Shown: positions 57,480 to 64,000 of the stretch, piece after piece
How the letters are laid out: the number at the start of each line of letters is the position of its first letter
Position numbering within the stretch: position 1 is the first letter of the stretch
Source: Oscillospiraceae bacterium
Lineage (GTDB): Bacteria > Bacillota > Clostridia > Oscillospirales > Oscillospiraceae
Reading direction: 5' to 3'
Assembly (NCBI GenBank): GCA_902774015.1
Contig: CACYHB010000006.1
Span: 62,001-126,000 of the forward strand
DNA: 64,000 bases
Notes under the pieces: generated by a model
The model's database searches: none
Seen by the model: the letters and a program-made list of their open reading frames with translations, nothing else
What the model was told of the DNA's origin: nothing
Program-made: the position numbers and the translations under genes

Positions 57480-58958
57480 ATGTTCGAGCCTGAAGAAGAG
57501 GCCGGCGAAGTTCGTGAAGAGAACAGCAGCGAGCCCGTTGTCGAAGAAAGTGAACCCATTGCGGCGGAGCCGGAAGCGGCCGCCGAACCCGTGACCGAGG
57601 CTGAGGCTTCCCCCGTTTCAGAGGAGAAGCCGGAGACGGCTGCGAGCGGGGAGTACCATTTCAACAAAGACGAATACAGAGAGCAGGTATATGCCGACGC
57701 GCATTATGAGCCGGAGGGCGAGAGCACCGTTCCGCCCCGCTATTACACGCCGCCGGAGCGGCCCGCCCGTCCGAACAGAGAGAAAAAGGCCGCGAAGAAG
57801 AGCGGCTGGCTGCTGAAGGCAGCGTGCCTGGCTCTGGTGTGCGCCATGCTGGGCGGCTTTGTCGGATCGGCGCTGACAGCTGGAAAGCTCAACGGCCGCA
57901 TCGAAGCGCTGGAGACGCGTCTGAGCGAAAACGAGAGCGCCGTCGTCTCGGTGTCCGAGAAACAGAACGCCGCTTCCAGTCCTGTGATCGCCACCGTCGC
58001 CGAAAAGGGCGGCATGAGCGCCGCGCAGATCTATGAGCAGGCCTGCCAGCAGGTCGTCGGCATCACCACCGACGTGACCTTTACCAACTACTTCGGGATG
58101 AAGAGCTCCACCGCTGTCAGCGGTTCCGGCTTCATCATCTCCGCAGACGGATATATCGTCACCAATTATCATGTGATTGAGTACGCCGTACAGCAGAATT
58201 CCCCCATCACCGTCATGCTCCATGACGGCACCAAGTTCACCGCTACCATCGTGGGCACCGAGCAGGTCAACGACCTGGCCGTGCTGAAGATCGACGCGAC
58301 GGGTCTGACGCCCGCCGCCTTCGGCAACAGCGACAGCCTGCACGTGGGCGATGCGGTCTACGCGGTGGGCAACCCTCTGGGTGAGTTGGAGTTCTCCATG
58401 TCCTCCGGCCATGTGAGCGCGCTGGACCGCGTGATCACCACGGAGGAGTCCGAGGCCATCAACATGTTCCAGATCGACGCCGCAGTCAACCCCGGCAACT
58501 CCGGCGGCCCCGTGTACAACGCGCTCGGCCAGGTGGTCGGCGTGGTCACAGCGAAGTATTCCTCCTCCGGCGTGGAGGGCCTGGGCTTTGCGATCCCCGC
58601 GAACGACGTGTCTTCCATCACAAATGATCTGATCACAAAGGGCTACGTGACCGGGAAGGCCTACCTTGGCATCTGGTTGGATGAGCGTTACAGCGCCATG
58701 TACGCCCAGTATTACAACATGCCCCTCGGCGCATATGTCTCCGACGTGAGCAGCGGCAGCTGCGCGGCCAAGGCCGGGATCCAGAAGGGCGACGTGATTA
58801 CCAAGATGGGCGGCTTCGACGTGACGAGCTACACGGAACTCAAAAACATCGTCAAGAAGTTCAGCGCCGGCGATGTGGTGGAGCTTGAGCTCTACCGTGC
58901 CGGAGAGAGCATGACTCTCACGCTGACACTGGACGAAGCCAAGCCTGAAGGCGCATGA
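57480..58958 (+). CDS. HtrA/DegP-family serine protease (S1C)
   Basis: A 492-residue protein. An acidic N-terminal 60 residues and a Pro-rich stretch lie in the cytoplasm; one membrane helix (about 109-134) follows, then a trypsin-like domain with H231 in NYHVI, D265 in NDLAVLKID and S341 in NPGNSGGPV. A PDZ domain ends the protein (about 390-480: IQKGDVITKMGGFDV). It degrades misfolded extracytoplasmic proteins. GAGGTAAG lies upstream of the ATG. The acidic cytoplasmic tail is unusually long. Confidence 0.92.
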   Translation: MFEPEEEAGEVREENSSEPVVEESEPIAAEPEAAAEPVTEAEASPVSEEKPETAASGEYHFNKDEYREQVYADAHYEPEGESTVPPRYYTPPERPARPNREKKAAKKSGWLLKAACLALVCAMLGGFVGSALTAGKLNGRIEALETRLSENESAVVSVSEKQNAASSPVIATVAEKGGMSAAQIYEQACQQVVGITTDVTFTNYFGMKSSTAVSGSGFIISADGYIVTNYHVIEYAVQQNSPITVMLHDGTKFTATIVGTEQVNDLAVLKIDATGLTPAAFGNSDSLHVGDAVYAVGNPLGELEFSMSSGHVSALDRVITTEESEAINMFQIDAAVNPGNSGGPVYNALGQVVGVVTAKYSSSGVEGLGFAIPANDVSSITNDLITKGYVTGKAYLGIWLDERYSAMYAQYYNMPLGAYVSDVSSGSCAAKAGIQKGDVITKMGGFDVTSYTELKNIVKKFSAGDVVELELYRAGESMTLTLTLDEAKPEGA

Positions 58959-59020
58959 GCGCCGATAACCTTGACACTTTTCTACTCCTATAAATCCTCT
59001 CTTTTCTCCCAAACGAAGGG

Positions 59021-59048
59021 CCGCAGGGTAAAACCTGCGGTTCTTTGT
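59021..59048 (+). terminator. Terminator after htrA
   Basis: CCGCAGG / CCTGCGG stem followed by a T-rich stretch. Confidence 0.75.
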
Positions 59049-59100
59049 TTTGCGTGCTTTGGAAATCCGGGGCAGTGCACAGGTTTTTTCGCGCCGCCTC

Positions 59101-59128
59101 TTGATTTTTCCCTGATTTCCTGTAAAAT
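59101..59128 (+). promoter_or_regulatory. Promoter of the phosphoribosyltransferase gene
   Basis: TTGATT, 16 bases, TAAAAT. Confidence 0.55.
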
Positions 59129-59169
59129 AAATAAGTCAAAACCTGATATTGTTCTGGAGGTATGGAACC

Positions 59170-59724
59170 ATGACATACGAAATGGACATTGCTGGCCTGA
59201 AACGCCAACTGCCCCTGTGCAAGGTGAGCGACGACCTGTACATCGGCGCTTTCGTCATGTTCGGCGATGTGGAACTGACCGTGCACTGCGCGGCGGAGCT
59301 TCTCAAGCGCGCTCCCGAATACGATTATCTGCTGGCTCCTGAGGCCAAATCCATCCCCCTGCTGTATGAAATGGCCCGCCAGAGCGGCGCGGATGAATAC
59401 TTCCTCGCCCGCAAGGGTCCGAAAGCCTATATGTCCGGCGTGTTTGAGGTCAACGTGAGATCCATCACCACCCTCAGCGTCCAGAAGCTGGTCATCGATA
59501 CCGCCGATGCGGAGAAGATCAAGGGCAAGCGCATCCTGATCCTGGACGACGTGATCTCCACCGGTGAGTCCCTGCGCGCCACCGAAGAGCTGGTCCGTCA
59601 GGCCGGCGGCATCGTGGCCGGACGCATGGCCGTCCTCGCCGAGGGCGACGCCATCAAGCGCGACGATATTATCGTTCTGGGCCATCTGCCGCTGTTCAAC
59701 CCGGACGGCACGATAAAGGAATAA
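59170..59724 (+). CDS. Purine phosphoribosyltransferase-like protein (apt-type)
   Basis: A 184-residue type I PRTase with the PRPP loop RILILDDVISTGES near residue 117 and a substrate region LLAPEAKSIPLLYEMAR near 55. The length and motifs resemble adenine or xanthine phosphoribosyltransferases, which salvage purines with PRPP. The family also contains regulators. GGAGGT lies eight bases before ATG 59170. Confidence 0.82.
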   Translation: MTYEMDIAGLKRQLPLCKVSDDLYIGAFVMFGDVELTVHCAAELLKRAPEYDYLLAPEAKSIPLLYEMARQSGADEYFLARKGPKAYMSGVFEVNVRSITTLSVQKLVIDTADAEKIKGKRILILDDVISTGESLRATEELVRQAGGIVAGRMAVLAEGDAIKRDDIIVLGHLPLFNPDGTIKE

Positions 59725-59732
59725 GACCTGAA

Positions 59733-59773
59733 CAAAGAAAACGGATCTGCATTCTGCAGATCCGTTTTCTTTG
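59733..59773. terminator. Bidirectional terminator
   Basis: A perfect 19-bp stem (59733-59751 / 59755-59773) with loop TTC between converging genes. Confidence 0.9.
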
Positions 59774-59786
59774 TCTTTCGGGCGGT

Positions 59787-60929
59787 TCAGCTTTGGGACT
59801 CTGCCGCGCTTTCCGCTTCCTGCATGCGTTTTTCCCGCCGGGGGAGAAAGTATTCCTGGTAGATAAAACTCAGGATGGCGGCAGCGGGGATCGCGAGCAG
59901 GACACCGAGGATCCCGAAGAGATTTCCGAAAAGTATGCTGGCCACCAGGATCAGCAGACCGGAAACACCGAGGGAATTGGAGAAGAGCGTGGGCTTGATC
60001 ACGTAGGCGTCCGCTGTCTGCAGCAGGATGGTGAGAATGAGGAACACCAGCGCATACCAGGGCTTGACCATCAGAAGGATGAAGCCGCCGACAGCGGCGC
60101 CGATGGCAGGCCCGAAGGTGGGCACCAGATTCGTCACGACTACGACCACGGACACGAGACCAACGTAAGGCATTCTGAAGAGCACCATCACCAGGGCGTT
60201 GACGCCGCCGACGATCAGCGCGTCCAGAAGACTCTGGCCGAGGTAACTGACGAGAATGGTGTCGCAGCGCAGCAGAAAGCTCAGCAGATTCTGGGCGGCA
60301 TCCTGCCTCAGAAAGGCGCGCACCAGCCTCCGGACTCCGTTCAAAGCCGCCTTTTTGTTCAGCAGGAAGAAGATCGCCAGAATCAGAGAAATCACCGTAG
60401 AAAGGATCTGCTTGCCGGAGTTTGCCGCACCGCTGAGGATCGCCCCGGCATTGGTGCCGACAAAGCTCTGGATGGCGTCCAGGGCGTTGCCCGTCAGCGT
60501 CTGCAGCTGTTCCCCGGGGAGAAGCGCACTCAGGCGGCTGTCGGTGAGCAGGCCGCTCAGTGCGGCGGCATAGTTTTCAAAATTGGAAGAGAAGAGAACG
60601 ATGCTCTGCACAAGCTGCGGGATCAGGGCGACCATGAGGACCGCCAGCGCCAGAAAGCCGGTCAGATAGGCCAGAAGCACGGAAAGGCACCAGCGCTTCT
60701 GCCCCAGCTTCATTTTCCCAAATAGCCTGTAGTAGAAAAACTTTGCAACGGGGTTGATCACATAGGCAAAAACGATTCCGACAAAGATAGCCTTGAAATT
60801 GCCGAGAAAACGCCCCAGGGCGGCCAGAATGGGCCCCAGATGGGTAAGCATGACATAAAAGGTCACGCCGATACACGCGATCACAGCGCCGTTGAACCAT
60901 TTTTGCTCTGACAGCTTCTTGAATATCAA
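59787..60929 (-). CDS. AI-2E family transporter
   Basis: About 380 residues with eight membrane segments in the AI-2E (PerM-like) pattern: a long loop after helix 3, then VSYLGQSLLDALIVGGVNALV near 225, VTNLVPTFGPAIGAAVGGF near 265 and a terminal GILGVLLAIPAAAIL. Members export AI-2 or exchange ions such as Na+/H+. TTG 60929 is preferred, with GGGAG eight bases upstream; a GTG at 60938 abuts that site. The leader carries a strong hairpin. Confidence 0.85.
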   Translation of the reverse strand: MIFKKLSEQKWFNGAVIACIGVTFYVMLTHLGPILAALGRFLGNFKAIFVGIVFAYVINPVAKFFYYRLFGKMKLGQKRWCLSVLLAYLTGFLALAVLMVALIPQLVQSIVLFSSNFENYAAALSGLLTDSRLSALLPGEQLQTLTGNALDAIQSFVGTNAGAILSGAANSGKQILSTVISLILAIFFLLNKKAALNGVRRLVRAFLRQDAAQNLLSFLLRCDTILVSYLGQSLLDALIVGGVNALVMVLFRMPYVGLVSVVVVVTNLVPTFGPAIGAAVGGFILLMVKPWYALVFLILTILLQTADAYVIKPTLFSNSLGVSGLLILVASILFGNLFGILGVLLAIPAAAILSFIYQEYFLPRREKRMQEAESAAESQS

Positions 60930-60955
60930 AAGTGCCACTCCCTGTATTTCTCAGT

Positions 60956-60997
60956 CCCGGAGACATCAGACCGCCTGCGGCGGAAGACGTCTCCGGG
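60956..60997. promoter_or_regulatory. Structured leader / antisense terminator
   Basis: Outer arms CCCGGAGAC / GTCTCCGGG enclose an inner stem CCGCC / GGCGG. On the plus strand a run of seven T follows, so it could end plus-strand read-through. On the minus strand it forms the 5' leader of the AI-2E gene. Confidence 0.65.
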
Positions 60998-61011
60998 CCG
61001 GTTTTTTTCAT

Positions 61012-61040
61012 ACTGTATCACAGAGAAACCGTTTTTTCAA
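61012..61040 (-). promoter_or_regulatory. Promoter of the AI-2E transporter gene
   Basis: On the minus strand, TTGAAA (61040-61035), 17 bases and TACAGT (61017-61012). The -35 overlaps the recombinase stop. Confidence 0.55.
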
Positions 61041-62848
61041 TAGCGTGCGCTCCCGTCAACGGCACCGAATCCGAACCAACTTCCTTTCGCATGAGAAGAG
61101 CGCGAGAGGGGACGCGAGTTCTCTTTCGCGTTTGAGCGAAGCGGGTCTTTGCTCGCCAAAGGCGAGCCAGCAGAAAGCGGGCATCCTTTCGGATGCTCTT
61201 TTTCTGGTGTACCGGGGCAATCTAAAACCGAACCGGGTATCGAATTTAGTGGGGTAGTGCAGGAGGGGATGGGCTTCCCCTCCTGCCAAATTGAGCGAAG
61301 CGGGTCTTTGCTCGCCAAAGGCGAGCCACCAGAAAGCGGGCATCCTTTCGGATGCCCGCTTTCTGGTGCACCGGGGCAATCCAAATCCGAACCGGAGATG
61401 GAGGCGCGCATGGAAAGCGCACTCTCCATTTCACTAAAATTTACAGTTTTAGTTCCGTCCTTGTAATTGCATGAGATTACGATCTTATCGTTGAACACAT
61501 AAACGGCGTTAAGGAAAACCTCGATCAGCATTTTCCGATGCTCCAGCTTCGAGAGGTCGAGATTTCGGAAGCGCTCCAAGAAGAACCGAACGAACTCTTC
61601 GCTGATGCGGGGTTTCGCTAGTTTCTCCAATGCGATCTTGTTCTCCAACTCGTCACGGGCGGCTTCCAATTCTTCCAGTCTGCTTTTCGTGGATTTTGTC
61701 AGAATGCCCTGCTGGATCGCGTTGAGCAAGTTGTTGATTCCGGTATTGGCCTCCTGCAGCTGCTGCTCATACATCGGCAGGGCCACACTCTCTTGATCTT
61801 GCATGGCTAATACCATCGAAGTGATCGCGTCTATGGTGCGGTCATCAGCCAGCATCTCCATGATGGAATCAAGAACAAGATTCTCGATCCAGGCTTTTCG
61901 AACAGGCTTGCACTCGCACTCAGTACGCTTCTTTTTCACGGAAACGCACTTGTAATAGTGGTAGACACCATTGCGCCCGGTTCCACTTTCACCACAGAGA
62001 TAAGCGCCGCAGTAGCCACAAAAGATCTTGGTGGTCAGCAAATAGTCGTCCTCGGCTTTATGGCGGGCCGGGGCTTTTTTATTGATCTCCAACTTCTTCT
62101 GAACTCGTTCAAACAAATCATCCGGCACAATACTTGGAATGCCCTTAGGAATCACTGTATCCCGGAACGCAAACTCTCCGATGTAACGGCGGTTACAGAG
62201 CATATGCTGGATGGAGTTATAGGTGATCGGATTGCCGCGAGTGTTCTTTACGCCTTGCTCATTGAGCCAGTCGCGGAGTTCCGTCATGGTCGCGCCTTTG
62301 TCGTAGCGTTTGAACACTTCCAGCACATAGGGCGCGGTGATCGGATCGGGTTGAAAATGCTGCTCATCGTCGATCACATAGCCGATAGGGATCGTGCCTC
62401 CGTTGAACTTGCACTTGAGCGCGTTATCGGTCATGCCCCGGACGACTTTTTCAGCCAGATCCGCCGAGTAGTATTCCGCATAGCCCTCCAGAACAGATTC
62501 CAGAATGATGCCTTCTGCGCCTTCGGAAATGACCTCAGTGGCCGACACCACCTTGACTCCGTTCTTTTTCAAGAGAGACTTGTACCGGGCGCTGTCGTAG
62601 CGATTCCGGGCAAAGCGGTCGAGCTTCCAGACGATCACCATATCGAACAGTTTCTTGCCGCTGTCCTTGATCATGTTCTGAAATTCCGGGCGGTTATCTG
62701 TTTTGGCTGAAACGGCTCGATCTATGTAGTGTCTGAGAATTGTTATGCCGTTCTTCTCGGCAAAGGCGGTGCACTCACGGATCTGCCCCTCTATGCTCTC
62801 TTCCCGCTGGTTGTCGGAGGAATACCGGGCATAGATGACAGCTTTCAT
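61037..62848 (-). CDS. Large serine recombinase with repeat-derived C-terminus
   Basis: A 603-residue protein: a resolvase domain (YARYSS with catalytic Ser at 10, VIVWKLDRFARN near 70), a Recombinase domain (about 155-250), a zinc ribbon (CGYCGAYLCGES near 277) and a coiled coil (about 345-400). The family integrates and excises mobile elements. Residues about 485-519 and 538-572 are encoded by two copies of a 105-bp DNA repeat and share DCPG.PE..HPKGCPLS.GSPLASKDPLRS. The native protein probably ended near residue 480. It overlaps the upstream BRO gene by ATGA. Confidence 0.9.
   Translation of the reverse strand: MKAVIYARYSSDNQREESIEGQIRECTAFAEKNGITILRHYIDRAVSAKTDNRPEFQNMIKDSGKKLFDMVIVWKLDRFARNRYDSARYKSLLKKNGVKVVSATEVISEGAEGIILESVLEGYAEYYSADLAEKVVRGMTDNALKCKFNGGTIPIGYVIDDEQHFQPDPITAPYVLEVFKRYDKGATMTELRDWLNEQGVKNTRGNPITYNSIQHMLCNRRYIGEFAFRDTVIPKGIPSIVPDDLFERVQKKLEINKKAPARHKAEDDYLLTTKIFCGYCGAYLCGESGTGRNGVYHYYKCVSVKKKRTECECKPVRKAWIENLVLDSIMEMLADDRTIDAITSMVLAMQDQESVALPMYEQQLQEANTGINNLLNAIQQGILTKSTKSRLEELEAARDELENKIALEKLAKPRISEEFVRFFLERFRNLDLSKLEHRKMLIEVFLNAVYVFNDKIVISCNYKDGTKTVNFSEMESALSMRASISGSDLDCPGAPESGHPKGCPLSGGSPLASKDPLRSIWQEGKPIPSCTTPLNSIPGSVLDCPGTPEKEHPKGCPLSAGSPLASKDPLRSNAKENSRPLSRSSHAKGSWFGFGAVDGSARY
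61132..61236. repeat. 105-bp repeat, copy A
   Basis: Starts TTGAGCGAAGCGGGTCTTTG and ends AACCGG. It lies 159 bases (53 codons) from copy B in the same orientation. It holds inner hairpins GGCTCGCC / GGCGAGCC-like and GCATCC / GGATGC. It is translated as part of the recombinase. Confidence 0.85.
61291..61395. repeat. 105-bp repeat, copy B
   Basis: It matches copy A over its whole length with a few substitutions. Its inner stem is complete here (CCAGAAAGCGGGCATCC / GGATGCCCGCTTTCTGG), whereas in copy A it is damaged. It is in frame with the recombinase. Confidence 0.85.
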
Positions 62849-63714
62849 TCGTCATCCTCCTCTTTCACAACGCCCTCGATCAGATCCGTTACCACCGCGT
62901 TGAGCTGCTTGGCGTTTTGGCTGGTGATTACAGGCCGCCCGGTTCTGCTTTCAATGGCTTTACGTGCGTCTCCAGCGACCTCACCGCCAGATTTGGCAAT
63001 CTTCATGTTCTCCTGCAGGCCGTGGGGATTTTCAACCTTTGTCAGTTCTGTGGTCGTAGCCTCGGCCAGCATGTTCAACGCGAGCTCCAGCGTACTCATA
63101 TTGTCGCGAAGGTTTCGCTTTTTCAGTCCTTTGAGGTTCTTATACTGCCTGGTGCTCATACCGGACCAGGCGCGAGTTACCTCATCTGTCAGGATTGCAT
63201 ATTCCCGGTTGGTCTCAACGCCGTGGGCTTTCCATTCATCGGTCAGTTCTTTTCTGGCTTGAATGGTGCGCATCCGCTGATTGATCCATTCCGGCGAATA
63301 GCCAAGACGAGAATAGGTTTCCAACGCTCTGTTGATCGTCAGTTCCGGGTCGATCGTTTCCTCCATGCGTTCCTTGCCGACCTGGGCCAGCCACATCTTG
63401 AACGGTTCTGCTATAGGGGATGGGATCGACTCAATGATGCGGAGAAGACCAGCAGTTTCGGCTACGTCTGTATTGTATCGTTTGCCGTCAGCAGCCAGGA
63501 GCTTCAGTTGACTACAAACTGTAGTCAACTGATTGCCCTCTTTTTTCAAGCGCGTTTTCATGACGCTCCAATATTTTGCGGCATGACGTGTGTCCGGCTG
63601 ATCGGTCAACACACGGATCACATCAACAATGGAGAAATACCACTCTTCGTTCTCCTCATCCCAAGCCGTGCGGATCGGCTGATCCTCGAAAAGCTGCAAT
63701 TTGTCGTTGCTCAT
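62845..63714 (-). CDS. BRO-type phage antirepressor-like protein
   Basis: A 289-residue protein. The N-terminal 110 residues form a BRO-N-like DNA-binding domain (PIRTAWDEENEEWYFSIVDVIRVLT, KYWSVMKTRLKKEG), followed by a conserved mid region (WLAQVGKERMEETIDPE). In phages and conjugative elements such proteins relieve repression. GGAGGAG precedes ATG 63714. It sits between an XRE regulator and a serine recombinase, each overlapping by four bases. Confidence 0.82.
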   Translation of the reverse strand: MSNDKLQLFEDQPIRTAWDEENEEWYFSIVDVIRVLTDQPDTRHAAKYWSVMKTRLKKEGNQLTTVCSQLKLLAADGKRYNTDVAETAGLLRIIESIPSPIAEPFKMWLAQVGKERMEETIDPELTINRALETYSRLGYSPEWINQRMRTIQARKELTDEWKAHGVETNREYAILTDEVTRAWSGMSTRQYKNLKGLKKRNLRDNMSTLELALNMLAEATTTELTKVENPHGLQENMKIAKSGGEVAGDARKAIESRTGRPVITSQNAKQLNAVVTDLIEGVVKEEDDE

Positions 63715-64000
63715 TTCTTCTCCTCCGATACCATTTTCAAAATGGACGCCTTCAACTCTTTGTTGGCCCGCGTTCCCGGCTCGAAGCACATCTCTACGAA
63801 TTTTGCCATCTCCGGATCAAGCTTCGGCTTGTACTGATAGCGTTTCCCCTGGGGCTTATCCGTTCTGCCAAAGAGAAAATCCAGAGACACGTCAAAATAG
63901 TCCGCATACCAAACCAGCGTTTCCGGCGCGGGATTGGAAAACCCACTCTCATATCGATTGATACTCGACTGCGGGAGTCCGACCAGCTTGGCCAGCTTAT
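63711..64000 (-). CDS. XRE-family helix-turn-helix regulator, truncated at the window edge
   Basis: The minus strand shows about 95 residues up to TGA at 63711. The visible N-terminal part (LAKLVGLPQSSINRYESGFSN) is the recognition half of an XRE-type HTH, followed by ETLVWYADYFDVSLDFLFG, typical of the family. The C-terminus is charged. The start lies beyond the window. It overlaps the BRO gene by four bases. It is probably the repressor that controls this element. Confidence 0.85.
   Translation of the reverse strand, partial: KLAKLVGLPQSSINRYESGFSNPAPETLVWYADYFDVSLDFLFGRTDKPQGKRYQYKPKLDPEMAKFVEMCFEPGTRANKELKASILKMVSEEKK

Overview
The window looks like chromosomal DNA of a GC-rich, endospore-forming gut clostridium, most likely in the Oscillospiraceae. 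The grounds are strong AGGAGG-type ribosome sites, Firmicutes-type gene content (spoIIR, ndoA, DUF177-rpmF, LCP and FtsW proteins, class B sortase) and many carbohydrate-active enzymes. Species cannot be named from this sequence alone. No rRNA, tRNA or CRISPR array was seen.

Layout. 1-7.3 kb: the first codons of a probable thrH (minus strand), an array of seven adjacent hairpins, a membrane glucosyltransferase, a carbon-nitrogen hydrolase, a GH43 glycosidase, and an M20 amidohydrolase / DUF3100 / 4-TM operon that looks like an uptake-and-hydrolysis unit. 7.4-20.5 kb: an Ig-repeat surface protein, GH13 glucosidase, ispE, spoIIR, an FAH-family enzyme, tcdA, a domain-permuted GH3 enzyme, a VanY peptidase, a lone MazF-type toxin and pyrimidine nucleoside phosphorylase. 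20.5-31.2 kb: an SGNH-like membrane protein, an EF-G paralogue, GH2 and GH36 enzymes, class B sortase, DUF1015 and a cysteine desulfidase-like protein. 31.2-32 kb is a 0.7 kb gene-free stretch full of hairpins.

32-36.5 kb (minus strand): tsaE-tsaB, upp, then a tight three-gene operon headed by a Card1/Can2-like protein (CARF domain plus DUF1887 nuclease) with a glutamine amidotransferase-like protein and an alpha/beta hydrolase. This CRISPR-type ancillary nuclease has no CRISPR locus in view and is the most interesting locus here. 36.6-51.1 kb is mostly housekeeping: FtsW/RodA, LCP ligase, GtrA, an RluA-HD-ABC-F operon, DUF177-rpmF, a radical SAM DUF512 protein, NUDIX, der, a PlsY-like protein, mntP, two VanY-type proteins and a DUF3810 metalloprotein. 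51.1-55.3 kb joins moaC and a MOSC protein to larB-larE-larC, which make the nickel-pincer cofactor. 55.4-60.9 kb holds a 34-residue membrane peptide, a SpoU methyltransferase, a FliB-like protein, an HtrA protease, a phosphoribosyltransferase and an AI-2E transporter.

61-64 kb is the end of a mobile element running off the right edge: XRE regulator, BRO-type antirepressor and a large serine recombinase, overlapping end to end. The recombinase C-terminus is extended by two in-frame copies of a 105-bp repeat.

Regulatory architecture is unusually legible. Near-consensus sigma-A promoters precede many genes. Two divergent pairs have overlapping -35 boxes, several Shine-Dalgarno sites lie inside hairpin arms, and two short upstream reading frames end on the ATG of the next gene.
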